Shown: positions 1 to 33,359 of the stretch, piece after piece
How the letters are laid out: every line of letters begins with the position of its first letter
Numbering within the stretch: position 1 is the first letter of the stretch
Source: Salminus brasiliensis
Taxonomy: Eukaryota > Chordata > Actinopteri > Characiformes > Bryconidae
Assembly (NCBI RefSeq): GCF_030463535.1
Contig: NC_132878.1
Location: forward strand, 21,131,925-21,195,924
Reading direction: 5' to 3'
DNA: 64,000 nucleotides
Made by a program: the position numbers and the translations under genes
Notes under the pieces: model-generated
What the model was told of the DNA's origin: nothing
The model's input: the letters and a program-made list of their open reading frames with translations, nothing else
Databases searched by the model: none

Positions 1-352
1 TGCGGTTAAAATCTGTTACTTGTTAGCTACACTGACAAGTACACTGTGGCTCCAGTGCAAAACAGGACACACTGGACACCAAACATGCCTTAGCTAGGAC
101 GCTCGGGATAAAGGGGAAATAACCCAATTTGTTTTTTCCGCTTTAAACTGATGTCTTTATCCATTAGTGAAACACACAAGCACATGTGATACCAGTTTAG
201 CATGGTTTCCCCCCTGCAAATGCTATGGTGAACTTTAAGCTCCTGTGTTCTGCTACTGCATCAGACGTTTGCCCTTCGCGTGACTATTATTTGCACTCTT
301 ATAACGGTGTCGTTGGAACCTTGGCTAGGGCACCTGGGCAGGAAAGCGTTAC

Positions 353-20250
<19,898 letters not shown>

Positions 20251-20679
20251 GAGTGAACTGCGTCCCGCAGCGACACCTGCCGGCATGTGCTGTGTACTAC
20301 CCCACCCAGTCCACAGTGGTTCATCATATGGACTGTGTGATGTTCAAGTCATGAGGTGGTAAAATATCTAGCATAACGTTACTTTCGTGAGTCTCTTTTA
20401 TTAATGGATTTCATTAGCACGAGCACACACCACATTCATACGTTTCTGAAAGTAAATGCAGAGAATAGCTGGGATATTTGAGTCGTTTCTCAGGCAAACA
20501 GTCTACAAGACATTGTTAGAAGATCTCATTTGCAGTATTAACAGGGCCATGCAAACCCAACAACGAGGAGGAGGCAAGCACATACAGAACCACCATATTC
20601 TACCTCATCCACAACGTCTTAGCCTCAGTGTTTTTTTTTTGTTTGTTTTTTTACATTTCTGCATAATTCAGTTCTTTAA

Positions 20680-21075
20680 ACGTAAACAGTGTCAATCAGA
20701 AAGGTTTGGTGTGAAATGGTTCTTTATAGGTATAGAAACTCACTGACTGAATATTTCTTTACTGTGGAGGGGTCACAATGCCTGCGATGCAAATATAGCC
20801 ATTTTATTCACAACCTAAAATCATCAGACAGCCTTTGCATGTAATGCTGATGATAAAACGGTGCTATTTTTCTTTAAAACACCCTGCATTTACCCCGCCA
20901 CCATCCACAATGAATTTTATGCCACTTGTAGGCCAAAGGCCCATCCCATAAGAAGCATAACAAATTGTTTTGGGCATCAGACAGTGAATTTGAGTCAAAA
21001 GATATCGTAAAACAAACAATTTCACACTAAACCCTTCTGAATTATGTTGTTTACAGCACAGTGACTGAATTATGT
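20680..21075. mobile_element. Inverted-repeat element below layn
   Basis: AATCAGAAAGGTTTGGTGTGA (about 20694-20714) recurs in inverted, slightly diverged form at about 21015-21050. That suggests a MITE-like element of roughly 390 bp in the layn 3' UTR or intergenic DNA. A minus-strand AATAAA (tttatt at 20803-20808) lies within it and could end layn transcripts. Confidence 0.4.
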
Positions 21076-21700
21076 AGAAATTCTGACTGAACTGTTCCAA
21101 GAAAGGTCTTCTTTAAACCCTTAAACTGAACAGTGACTAGGCACCACTAGTAAAGATGGTGATTATTCTGTTTTAGCATCAGCCTGGGAACATGAGATTT
21201 CCCTTAAAAAGTACATGTCCCTGTATTCGGTGATGTATACGCATAAAAAGTCTTTTACAAAAGATAGATTTTTAGCAACAAAGGCCTGTTTGCTCAAGCA
21301 GTCATTTAGGAGGATTAATAAAAACATCTTGAGCAACTCTTTTCATAGGTTCGGGTCTCATGACAGTTCTATGCAGTTTTTTATGTTTTATGGTCTTTGA
21401 TTGCATGCGAATGCAAGAGAACACACTTTGTCCTGTGCCTGCTGAGCTTAATCCATCGAAGTGCCTGGGCCCCTTGGGTTGCCGTTCGGAAACTAATTTG
21501 AAAATCCTACTGTGTGCATCTGAGTGAGCTGTTTTTACTACATTATTGTCAAAATCCATCATGTGGTAGCCTGTCCAGATTCCAAAAAGACCAAGCATAC
21601 ACGAAGAAATGAGGAACCCCAAAGCATAAAGGCATCAGCTGGCTCGTCCATAGATCTACAAACAGTCCGGCTTGGCCCGGCTGCTCCGTTGCCATCTCCT

Positions 21701-24700
21701 TCAGTACCCATACAGTTCATTGTCCAGCCAGCCGTGCTCCCTGTAGTACTTCAGACTCCCTCGGCCGTGGCAGGTGGTCTCATAGATGTCGTTGGTGACA
21801 AAGCCACTCTCTGTGCTGGCCAGCGTGACGAAGCCGCTCTCTGTGTCACGGCCACCCAGGTTGTCGTAGTCTCCGGGTGGCGTGTCTGGAGACGAGCCCA
21901 GGAAGGAGGTGTTCTTGATGTCGGGCCGTGTGCCGGCAAGGTCCGCGTCGTGCTGCCTCCGGATGACGTTGTAGACATCAGGGCTGGGGCTGGGGCAGCG
22001 GTCACCTGACTGCCAGTAGCCAGGCTCCTTTGGAGGAGTCTCCGTGCGCTCCTTGTTTCTGCAAATGGTGAAAAGAGGAACTGTAGTTCAGGGACGGATT
22101 TGGCAGTAATTTACCCACAGCTGGAGTTGCTACTGTATGTTCAAAAGTATCCGGACACATGCTCATACAACATTTAACTGGTCAACAGGTGTTAAAGGAA
22201 TACTCCAGATTTTTTTCAACCTAATCTCACATGCTGAAATATTTTATAATATTAATTTACAAGTGAAGTCATTACTGGCACCATCATCAGAAGATCGCCA
22301 GTTCGATTCCTGGTGATGCAACAGCCATCTATGGCCTCCCAGAGAGCATGATCGGCATCACTCTCTCTGGACAGTAATGGCCGATTTATGCTTCTGCACT
22401 GAGTCAACGCAGAGTGCGCTGATGCATCTGTGTCGCTCTGCAGCCAAAACACTAGTCTGGTGAGAGGGGTTGTTCTTTTAATGCCACTGTTTTGACTCTC
22501 CTGACGTATTATAAACAATGGCGACTAAAACTGAGTGGATTATGCTGGAGCAAAACAGCTGTTGTTTACTTTTACAAAAATTTCTGCAACAAAAAAAAAA
22601 AAAAAGACGTCAGAGGAGAGGAGAGTCTGTATGGCCACTGAACTTTCTTTGCTTGTCTGGCCACTGAGAGACACTGACGAGGAAATACAGGTAGATTGAT
22701 GATTTAGTTCATCATGTCTAAACATTTATTTTACATCAGTGTACGAACAATCATGATCTATGTTTGTCCAACTGAATTTAAAAGTGCTAGTGAAGGAGGA
22801 AATACGATGCTACCAAGCTAAGCAATCACAGTTGTTGTGGTCAGCGTTGCCGCAGCGCTTAGTTACATTTCTGGGAAGGTGTGCATCAAGTTACGCCGTA
22901 GGGTACAGTGTAGGATATGTGGCAATGTGTGAGTTATGGCATAGATTCGATGCTGAAGCACAAACTGGCCTGAACTAGGACTACCTCATAAACATACACT
23001 TCATACAGGACACCGGACATTCATCTGAATTACTCTATTCATCTACAGCTCAAATTGCACAGCATTATGTTGCACAATCACTTTTGCACGTTTTGCACTT
23101 TACACTAAAGCATGCTGATCTCTTACATTGCACACCAGCTGTTAGTTCAGTCATATTTCTATATTGTGTATATTTAGTCTATATAATTGCTATTTAATTC
23201 ACTCTATAGTTTTAATTAGGGCTTGATATATGTGTATAAATAAATATAAATATAATATAAAAATAAATATAAACAAAAAATAACTAAAAGTAAATATAAG
23301 CTGTACACATTTTAACATATATTTATATTATATACATTCTCTTTAATTATTTCATCTTAGTGTTTCATGTGACCGGACAGGCATCAAAGCATTTCAGTGA
23401 TAGTTGTGGCATGTATGACTATGTATGTGACAAATGAACTTTTTTTTTTATTTGGGTGGGTAGGATTGCCCTCCTGCTTCCCCGTCACTCTGAGTGATGC
23501 CAGTCAGTGCAGGTATCTGTTAGCTAATGTAATAGAACTGGTAGTTAGCTCTCTTCCAGGCGCAGTAAATTCTGAGTAAGCACATGTTAACCTTCAGCCT
23601 TCCAGCACTGGTAGCTTCATGTGATACTGTATAACAGACGGTAATCAGTAGATCTAGTCTCATTCAGAAGGATAGTGGCATACCTTTTTGTGAACAGCTT
23701 GAAGCAGAAAACTCCTGTTGCGACTATCAAGAGCAGAAGTAAAGGTATTGTAGGGAGGACAATGTAGGCGATGTTGAGAGCATTATCTGAAAAGAGATGG
23801 GAAAAAAGCAAAGCATTGAGCTTTTCTATTCAGAATGAAACAGGAATGAATGAAACTTTGTTGTTTCTAACAGTGATTCTCAATCCTGGTCCTCAAGGCC
23901 CACTGCCCTGCACATTTTAGTGCTTTTCCTGCTTCAACACACCCACTTTAACTCAATAATGAGCTGTTAATCAGCTGATTAGTTGGATCAGGTGTGTTGG
24001 AAGCAGGGAAATCCAAAAAGGTGCAGGGCAGTGGGCCTCCAGGCCCTCGGTTGAGAAATACTGGTTTTTAACATGTAGCAGGATGGGTACATACTCCATT
24101 GCGAAAGTCTAGTCAAATAGTTATTGTTTACACAAATCCATTCATTTATTCAAATTTTAAGCAAGTTTGAATAAGAACTCTGGTAAATGTATTTTGTTTT
24201 ATTTTGATGTTAAACAATGGAAATGTGACATCTATGTTTTGTACCTGTTGGTTTTGAAACAATGACTCTCATTCCATGATCATTTTCTGTGACTGAAGGG
24301 GTTTTGGGTACTTTTGCTGTTGGGAAAACATCTGGAATACAAAAAACATGATCTGAAGATTAAACATTATTATTAATGCCAAGTACACATCTGTTGCTGC
24401 ACAAGTCACAGATGTGCAACATATTCTTGACATGAATGAATCATTTTACCACTAGGGGTCCTTGTTTGCCTGCTGATTTGTAAGTCCTGGTCAGGCTTAA
24501 GTTATGATACAGTCACATAGTTTGGACACCTCTGACTTATTTCTTCACTTTCAGGTTCACATATCGTCTACTCAACTTAAAGATGTCATTTTTTGCATAT
24601 TTCTGCATATTTTCTATTATTTTTTTTGTTGCTGAATCTATTATACATTAAATATTAAATGCATAAGAAAATGGCCCATAACCTTTGTACATCATATGGT

Positions 24701-27700
24701 ATGTGTTTGTTTCCCAATTTGTTAAATTCAGTAAAAAGAAAAAACAGCAATTAAGCATTACGATGTGCATAAATGTGGCATCTGTAGAATTTGAATGAAA
24801 CAATACATGTATGTAATGTGACCAGGTGTGCCCAAAGTTACATAATGTAGTGAAATGCACTGTATTCCACAATGCTTCAATAGAGAAGCAGTACAGTACA
24901 AAAAAACTTACACAATTTCCCAATATGACCATTTTTGAACACAAACACTGTATGGAAAATTTAAATGCAAACAAATGTAGGAGGTGGGCTTTTTAAAACC
25001 CCTGTCTACTGTTTTTTTTTTAAGATGTGCTACAGAATAAGCATGGTATAACAATTTAGATTTGAATGAAGTTCAATTATAGTCAAATGCTCTTAAAATT
25101 GTGAGCTGCCGCCCGCTTAGAACTGCAAGGGCATATCAGATCACAGAGTAATTGGCAGCAGCCTTTTTTACATGTTTTAATAACGTGGTGAGACTTCATG
25201 ACTTTGATTCATGTATTCACTGAATGTGACTGATATAAAATGCTGTAAAATATCATTTTAAAGAAATAAACATGAACATGTGCACTAATCTCACAACATT
25301 AGGCTGAGATTCCACCTTAAAATAGTGCTGCAGTTACTTTCTACCTCTTGTAAAGTCTGCACCATTTAAGGTGGATGACATTTCTTTGACTGCAGCCTTC
25401 TGGGTACAGCAGTGTTCAACATTCAAAACAGAAAATGTCCAAGCTGTTTTAGCAAATAACGAGGGAAAGACATCACAGGAGTATATGTTGAACACAGAGA
25501 TTAAAGAAGCTTGAACCAGCACCAAATAGCACATGCAGATTAACACAGGTGTTGTGTTTTACACGCTGTTTGCTGAAGAATCAGGTTAAACGAACTAGCG
25601 GAATTAAAGCTGATTGCTGCATCACGTTTAAAGCTTAGCAAAAAGAATCTCGCTAACTCTGATTGGTTCTTTGATTGGCTGATTTGATGTCACATAGGCC
25701 AAATTTAGTCCCTGTCCAACTTAAAAACTACACAAAATAATAATAATAAAAAGAAAATCTCCACAAAAAAAGACCAACATATTCTCTGGCAGTTCTTAGT
25801 AAATTCTGCACAACATATATTGCTAATAGTTGGAAGAAATTCATGAATATGAGTAGACAGGGGCTTTGAATATTTCTCTTACAACAGATTACCTCCACGT
25901 GTTCTGTTTCCAGCGATGGTGGGGACTGGTGCTCGATCTAAAAACAAACAAAAAACACAAACATCCCATTAATTATCAGTGCATGACACTATCTTGAACT
26001 TTTCACTTCTGTTAAATCTCTTATGAATATCATATTTTGTGGATGGGGTCAGGATCTGTGCTCCTTTTGTTCCGCCCCCTCAAGAGTGCCAAATGCACTC
26101 TTTGTGGGGGTGGCATAATGGTGCTCTGTGCATTGATACAGTAGAGAGTCCATTACAGAGATATAGAGGGCAAATCACAATGTGGCATTTTCTGATTTCT
26201 GAATTGAAGAGATATCCTGCAAATCTCGAAGCCTTGGCATTGCAGTCTTTTAGATAAGTGGCTAAAAGTTGACCTGGTTTCTAAGTCATAAGGTATGGAG
26301 TTAAATGTGACACATTTCTTTAAAATTCTAAGCAAGACTGCTTGTTATTGTTTCCATCTTTTACAGTGTTAAAATAACAAGAAAAGGACCCAAGGCAAAT
26401 GTCAGTCCTGTTGCAGAAGCTCTTCTTTTCCTCTTCAACTGCTTCCAGAATTTGCTGGTATTTACTTGAATCTATTCTTCCCTCTAGGAGTGCAATGTTC
26501 TGCATGTCACAGGCTTCAACACAAAGACTGAAGCATGATCGATCCCCTCTGTGCTTAACAGTTGGAGAGGTGTTCTTTTAATAAAATGCTGCACCCTTTT
26601 TTTCTCTAAACATACCTCTGCTGCCATTAGTTTCTATTCTAACTTTGTGGTGAGGACACAGGAAAGAACATCTTCTGATGATCTGTGCAGCCTGTTGCAC
26701 CACTGCAGAGTCTGCTTAATATCCCTGAAGGTCTTTTGCAGTGATATTGGGGGAAGGGGGTGTTCTAGCCTTTGTAGCTTTCCTGCAAGCAGTTCTCTTT
26801 GAAAGTTTGCTTGTTCTACAAGACCTCTAATTGACCTTCACCATTCCTGTTAACGGCTATTTCTTAATTACATTACAAACTGAGTAAAGCACTACCTGAA
26901 AAAGCTTTGCCATCTTCTTATTGCCCTCTTCTCCTTTGAGGGTAATTTAATTCGCAGAGTGCTAGGCATCTACTCAGAGCAGCCCATGACTGCTGCTTTT
27001 GGAACATGGTTTGAGGAGAGCTTTAAAATTTGCATCACCCGACCTTTTCTAATGATGACTGTAAACAAGCTATTGGCCTTATAAGCTATTTAAGGTCTGA
27101 GACCATGGCAAAAGTTATCTGAGAGCTTAAATCTCCTGGAGTGCCCAAACTTTTACATCTAAAATTGCACCAAACAAATATATAAAACAGCAATCTTGCT
27201 TAAAATGTCCAAAAGAACGTGTCATCTTTAGGCCATCAGAATAGTATCTCTTTGCTATGCTTGGCCTATGCTATCTTATATTTTTTATTATCAATTTGAT
27301 ATTTTATGGTGACAACAAAATCTTAAAAGAATACTCCAGTGTTTTTGTACCTGACTTTTATCTGATATACAAGTCTTCACAACCCTCCACCACCTCGTCT
27401 CCTCCCTTTTAAACCTGTTATCTATCAGTCCTGGCTTCACTTATCAGAAGGGATACTGGCTCCTACCACAAAGAAACTACAGCTCTCAAGCTCCCAAACT
27501 CTGAACTCAAGCCCTCTATGCACCCCCCCCCCTTCTTACAGTCATCTCCCAAAATCATCATAAGAAAAAGGCATGGTTCCAACCAGCAAATTAACCTTTA
27601 ACCTTCCTTTCCAGCTCCGGGGGCCTCACTTATGTGATTGGCACACAATTTCTTTTATTGTTACCGGTCCTGTAGTGTGACGTGGTCAGTGATGTAAACT

Positions 27701-30700
27701 GAATGAGTGATTCTGGCAACAGCCAATGAGAGAGTTAAAAAAAAGGGAAAATGGACATGTATGCATGGTGATGAAGAAGCTGCTTGTTGAATACTGACAA
27801 ATGTGCGAGGGTCTCTGTATTGATAGCGCCTTTATAGTAACCAGAGCTTTACGATTTCAACTCCATGTGATTTGATTATGATTCCTCCAATTAAAGATTT
27901 AGCTTTGTTTGTATGGTGGGGGATGATGGTAGGATTTGACTTCTTCTTGTGTAAAACTCTGGCTGGTCAAGTAGTGTGTGCGCCCTCCTGACTAACAAGC
28001 AAGAGATTCTGTAAAAGACTGACATTATGATTCGCTGTTTTTGAAACTCTCACGCCTGGCTTAAGGTTTTGTGGCATCCATGTGCAATCAGACTGGAAAC
28101 CCACACCACTGAGACTGGTAACATACTAACTATCCCATCTCTGAAATGACCAGCCCTCACCTTTGGTATACTTGCAGATGAAGTTGTTCTTGGTCTCGCA
28201 GTTGTCGTCATTCCACTGGAACATATAGAGGCCTCCGAGGCCTGGAGGAGCTGAGGGCTGGTGGTACATCACCACACACACCTCGTAGCCACACGAGGGC
28301 TCGTCCCAATGCCAGTTCCTGCACATACACACATAATAAATACACTATTACACATTCTGTTATTTTACTCCATCCATTTGTTGAACGGTTCTTTTAAGAC
28401 CATAGACCACAGCTTTTCTTGTTTTGAAGAGAAGAGCCATTTCTCAATGGTTCTTTGATTTGTAGTCTTTAAAACTAAATAAAATAATTACTAAGAAACA
28501 CTTTCTTAAGGATGTACATTATTATATTATCTGACTCTTTTAGTTAAAAATAGTACAAGTAAAATTCAGATGTCTATCAAATGGATTAAATGGACAAATT
28601 AATGAATCATTTAAATGCCTAAATGGCTCTTTTCCTGGTAAAATGGCTCCTCATATTCATTCTGAGCCAAAAGTATTTTATAGGGCTTTTTTTAATGATT
28701 TGTGGTTATATACAGAACCATGAAGAACCTAAAGAACCTAAAGAACACTGTAACCTGGCAACCAGCCATTTAAGCATGCAAATTGTTATTTCGTATAGCA
28801 CCAAAAAGGGTTCCTTTATTGTACTGCTTTATAGATAGCACAGTGTAAACTTGTTCTGAGCTGGATAATATAAGAACAGGAACACTGACACTGCAATTAA
28901 GTGCACTGCATGAACTAGAGATCCCAACTGGGATATTTTTAATAATTATTTTAGCAGATTTTTTGCCAGACCTGAAATTAGAACTGCTGCCATCCATCCA
29001 GTAGTACTGAGACGTGCAGTCTCCACTGGTCTCTTCATAGTTTGGCTCTCTGCGAAGCCCGATCCAGAAGTCTCCATCGGAAGCTTTCAGCTCCTGAATA
29101 AAGCCCTCGATCAGTCTCTGTTCAGCAGATGACTCGATGCTGAGGAGCTCTCCTCCATCGCTCCTGCAGGCTCGGTTGGCCTCCTCGAAGTTCACCTTGC
29201 GCCGACTGTCCTGGAAGTAGGCGATTTTATAGCAGGGCTTGTCGGTGCCGCGCTTGCAGATGCGCTGGCCTTTCAAGGAATGGGAAAGAGGTGTGTGCTT
29301 GTTATGTTTAGGCATCTTAAAGGTCTGATCTGTTGTGTAATAAGCTCTCTAGACAAAAGAATGGGTGGCATGCATCATGCGACACTCTCTAACATTCTCT
29401 AACACTTGGTTACGCATGCCTTCCCTCACAGCATTACACCAGTCCATAACACTCCCACATTACAGGATGATAACTGAATGAAATGCTGAAATAGGCACAG
29501 CACAAACTAAGGTGTAATTCTTGTCTAGCAGGACTGGTTTAATAACAGGGCCTTTATTAAGCCATGGAGATTGCTAACCAAGTATTGGAGAAGAAATTAT
29601 AGTTTAATTGGTGTGATAATGATGATGATGTACACATGCACACACATAGACCTGCAAAAAGGTGAATAACACATAAGTTTGCAACATATGTTCAGAGTGT
29701 TGCCAACATGTCTTTGTGGGGTCTACATGGGTTGAATGTGGCCCAGTTCATTTATTTAATTATCAGTAAACACATTAAGGTCATGCCCTCATTTTCAATA
29801 GTGCTGACTTCCATAATACATAAAAGAGATATATGGGCTAAAGCTGGACGTCCCAGAAAATCTGTATACTATGTTGGAGATGTTGGATTCAGAAAGGCTT
29901 CATTACACAGTGATTTTGTGTTTCTGGCTCAAAGCTTGTTCAGTATTATCTCTCTGCAGTATTTAGATATTTGAATAATTTGTATGATCATCTGATAAAA
30001 ATGATGATATTTAACATACCTTATGTTTCTGGCTGTCTGACTTCAGCATAGTGTAAACGTATGTTTAAATTTTTCCGACTTGGATAACTTTCTGATATCC
30101 AAGCCACATTCCAGTCACAAGGCCACTTCTCTAACCTTCAAACCATGGCTGCCCCACAAAAGCTTAAGCTAGCCTTGGCTCAGTTTGTTCTGGTAGGTGC
30201 CCCTCACTGCCTGGCATCACTGACTCAGCAGCTCAGCCTTGAGATACAGTCCCAGTCAAGATCATGCTTCTTTTCCAAAGAAGCTTGTTTCCTCCTCAGC
30301 TCAGTGGAGGGGTGGTTAAGAAAGCAGATTCTGCTGTGGTTTTTAATGGCATCACTCAAAGAGACACATTTTAAAGAACTACTCCCCATCCCTCCTTGAC
30401 ATCTGTGGTTTTTCGGCTTTTTACAGGCCTGTTGGTTAGTAATGGAAGAACATAAATCATCCTTGATGTCACTCAGCAAACAAGATTCAATAATAACTAA
30501 GCAAAGCCATACATTTTAATGTATTTTCTGCTCATTCAATTATGAAGTAGGATTTGCTTTAGTGTTAAAAGCATTTGTGAGTAACACAGAACAGCCTACT
30601 CTGGTATATTTAGCAGGTGTCTCTATAAATGTTCTAATCTGATATTTAACAATAAGCAATTTCATAAGTACTATTGATGCACCATTACGGAAAGCGTGGG

Positions 30701-32079
30701 TAACCACAGATAACCAGTGTGTTTTATGTACAATGCTGATACATACACTTTTATAAAATGCAGAAACTGGGACTGAATCCACCTGAGGTAGCATCACTTT
30801 TTTTCTACAGGGGTTTAAATGCAGTAAATTAAATAAAACGCAGATGACGCAGCTCAGCACTGCTTAAAGCAACACTATGGAAAACTGGCATTTTTGGCTC
30901 CTGGGCTCCCCCTACAGTTGGAAACTGTAATTCACACTTTGAGCCACCACTAATGGACACATTTTTTCTGGACGAGCTGAGAGATACAGAACCATCACAG
31001 AGGGGGAGGAAGCATGTGGACTGAGATGGTAGAGATGTTACAGGAATTTACACAAATATGACTCAAATTATGCTAATGTATTTTACATTATAAAACTACC
31101 CACTTAACTACAGTGATTGCCTCTATCATTTATTCCTTTACTCAGATGTATGTTTATATAACCTGTGGGAGAAAAAAATGTGTTATAATATTTTATACCC
31201 ACAGGTTGCCCAAATGGACTTGTTGGCTGGGTTTATGTAATGTTAATGGCAACTTAGCAAGTGAAAAGCTAAACTGGTCGACTGAAAATGACACCAACCC
31301 TATTCCCTATTATGGAGATCTACCTTCCAACAGCCTCAGCTCCACCGACCACACCTGATTCATCTAACTGTAGCTTTCAGAGATCCTTGATTAGCTGAAT
31401 GAAATGAGTTAGATTTGGGTTGGAGGTGAAACCTGCTGGAAGGCAGATCTCCAGCAGGAGGGCTGGTGACCACTGGCCAACAGGCCAATTGACACTGGGG
31501 TTGTAGTAATGGAAATGCTTACACCATAGCAGAGCAGAAAGAACATGCAGTTCGCTCCCTCGTTAAGTGGAGACTGTAGGAGTAAGACCTACCTCTGGGC
31601 TCGTAAATGTCTGCAGCGCAGGGGAACCCACCAGAGCCGGGTTTACAGGCAGTAAAGTAAAAAGAACCGCTTTCATCATGATTAAAAGAAACACAGAGGG
31701 AAACGACTACCCTCACAGAGGGGTGCACAGGACAAGACTAATTGCCTGGCTGCAGTTGTTTAAAGAAATACGTAGACAGGATGCAACTTTTTGCAAATTA
31801 CGCACGCTGGCGCAAATCTGCGCAATTACGCATCGCTGTACGTTGAAACCAAACGGGTAAATCTTCAGTGTTCTCCTATCTTTCCACAAGCCTGCATTAA
31901 AACGCTGTCATTTCCATTCAAGAACACACAAGACACCAATTTAGCTACACACTCATGTATCTCATCCTGAGACGAGGAGGAAACCGTGAACACGTGAACT
32001 TACCGCTTAGTAGTTTGGATCCCAACGCTGGAACACTGAGCATCAGCACTGCCAGACCCACCACACTCATCAAATCCAT
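21701..32079 (-). CDS. layn: layn: layilin, C-type lectin membrane receptor
   Basis: Type I membrane hyaluronan receptor; its cytoplasmic tail links to talin/ERM proteins. Exons in transcript order: 32079-32004, 29269-28972, 28318-28161, 25937-25893, 24331-24245, 23786-23684, 22058-21701. Phases join to about 374 residues, the usual layilin length. Signal peptide is ~1-20 (MDLMSVVGLAVLMLSVPALG). The C-type lectin domain is ~30-175, with WIGLRREPN, EPSCGYEVCVVMYHQPSAP and the QWNDDNC calcium-site motif. A short Thr/Pro stalk (~178-221) follows, then a membrane helix (IVLPTIPLLLLLIVATGVF) and a tail with SPDVYNVIRRQ, two ESGFVT motifs and the terminal NELYGY. It differs from chondrolectin by this tail. 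The exon 2 donor (CAG|GTCTGG) is weak. It is on the same strand as sik2, about 2.3 kb upstream of it. Confidence 0.94.
22255..22345 (+). mobile_element. tRNA-derived SINE fragment
   Basis: Contains a B-box-like GCCAGTTCGATTCCTGG in layn intron 6 without a full cloverleaf around it. Just upstream, near 22136-22160, is a Tc1-end-like word (CAAAAGTATCCGGACAC). Confidence 0.5.
22591..22605. repeat. Poly(A) tract
   Basis: About 15 A residues in layn intron 6. The remainder of that intron (22059-23683) shows only AT-rich sequence. Confidence 0.8.
23877..24062. mobile_element. Foldback MITE in layn intron 5
   Basis: Left arm CTCAAGGCCCACTGCCCTGC (about 23892-23911) pairs with GCAGGGCAGTGGGCC near 24023-24038. 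The inner halves (TGCTTTTCCTGCTTCAACAC versus GTGTTGGAAGCAGGGAAA) also pair. The whole ~185 bp can fold into one long hairpin. Non-coding. Confidence 0.8.
24513..24850. mobile_element. Probable Tc1-like non-autonomous element
   Basis: Left end CACATAGTTTGGACACC and right end GGTGTGCCCAAAGTTACATA are diverged inverted repeats resembling Tc1/mariner ends, in layn intron 4. No ORF support. Confidence 0.5.
26300..27180 (-). mobile_element. Tc1/mariner-like transposase remnant in layn intron 3
   Basis: The minus strand reads CRNIALLEGRIDSSKYQQIL-like sequence (CR then MQNIALLEGRIDSSKYQQIL at about 26440-26505), a Tc1-type transposase block. 5' of it on that strand is diverged transposase-like sequence up to about 27180. 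Stops and frameshifts throughout. Confidence 0.65.
30866..31095 (+). repeat. Interspersed repeat copy A
   Basis: AAAGCAACACTATGGAAAAC ... GGCTCCTGGGCTCCCCCTAC ... GAGCTGAGAGATACAGAACC. The same order of words recurs at 37197-37420. Non-coding; family not identified. It lies in layn intron 1, whose remainder (29270-32003) shows no gene. Confidence 0.6.
31340..31460. repeat. Degraded foldback-like sequence
   Basis: CACACCTGATTCATCTAACT followed by TTAGCTGAATGAAATGAG and CCAGCAGGAGGGCTGGTGAC. Similar in layout to the foldback MITE in layn intron 5 but more decayed. Confidence 0.3.
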
Positions 32080-32400
32080 GTCACTAGTTTCTTCTCATGC
32101 TTCTCTCACACATATAAACCACTAAAGCCTGACCAGTGGAGTGGTTGCAGAGGCTAAAAGGAAAAGATCCAGGTTGAAGATCTGAGAGAGGTCTGAAAAG
32201 AAGTTCTGTTCAGAGCAACCACTGACATCTCTGCGCGCTCCCACTGAAGACTGGAGAGATGCGTCGGGGGCGAGCATCTGGGGCGCGCAGCAGCCACACG
32301 TCATCCATCATCAGCAGCAGGTCAAGCGTTGACCACAAGTAAAGCCTCTCAGACTCCTCCCCATTGCTCCACCTTCTTTGCTAGCGTCTGGTCTTCCAGC
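32080..32400 (-). promoter_or_regulatory. layn: layn 5' UTR and promoter region
   Basis: Immediately upstream of the layn ATG. Modestly GC-rich and CpG-containing around 32220-32330. No TATA box or definite factor site recognised. Confidence 0.4.
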
Positions 32401-32819
32401 ATGCTTTCAGAAAAAAACACAAGTATGCCTGATTCTAATTGAGGAACTAAGATTTAGCACAGAGTTCTTCATCCATCAGGTATATGTTAGCATGATTACA
32501 TGCTCCCACTGTTATATATAGACTATATGAATAATGCACTAACAGAATTGTTACTAAATCAGCAACGGCTGAATTAAAACCCCCCACAGGGCCTCTGAGG
32601 GTGCCCAATCCTGATCCTGTATACTGAACACCCTGCAGAGGTTAGCGCCATCCCTAATCTAACATGCATGCATCTCAAGATTAGAGCCTGTCCTGCTGGA
32701 AAAAACAAACAAACAATAAAACAGCAGGGCAGGCTGGTTGACCAGCGTAGCTCTTAACCAACATAGAAGCATGACCAACCTCACTAAGCTGACTAGCTAA
32801 ATCCAGAAGATCCGGTTGG

Positions 32820-33358
32820 ACTGTAGCCACCCAGCACACAGCCTGTTCACCTTACTGCCATCAGGCAGGAGGTACCGCAGCATCCAGGCCAGAACAAACC
32901 GGCTAATGAACAGTTTCTACCCACAAGCCATCAGGTTCCTGAACAAGCTGTGAACCTTTCACCAACACCACTGCACTCGGACACTTTATTATTGATACTA
33001 TATATATCACTGCTATGGACAACATCACTAAGTCACTTTCTACAACATGAATAGACATAAACATACATATTTATATTTAGCTCCACTCTCTCTCAGACCA
33101 TACCTGTCTCATAAATGTACATATCAAATAATTTCTACATATCCCTCCTGTCTTTATATATTCTGTATTTTGTGTGTGTTTTGTATTTTGTATTTATTAA
33201 TATCATTTTTATATAACTTTATTTTAATATGTTTAGTGTGTATATAGTTTTGTCCTCCTGTAGAACATCAACCTGAGCCTCACCACAGGCATTTCAATGC
33301 ATAAATGTCCTGACATGTTGTGCAAATGACAAATAAACCTGAAACTTGAAACTAGACA
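32820..33358 (+). mobile_element. LINE 3'-end fragment (L2/Rex-like)
   Basis: The plus strand encodes the short tail LLPSGRRYRSIQARTNRLMN followed by SFYPQAIRFLNKL (about 32851-32951), the C-terminal end typical of fish non-LTR reverse transcriptases. After it come an AT-rich 3' UTR and the terminal AATAAACCTGAAACTTGAAAC-type tail. 5'-truncated; dead. Confidence 0.75.
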
Positions 33359-33359
33359 A

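Noticed and set aside
21524-22009. 161-codon plus ORF
   Set aside because: Antisense shadow of the last layn exon, whose minus-strand reading matches the layilin tail.
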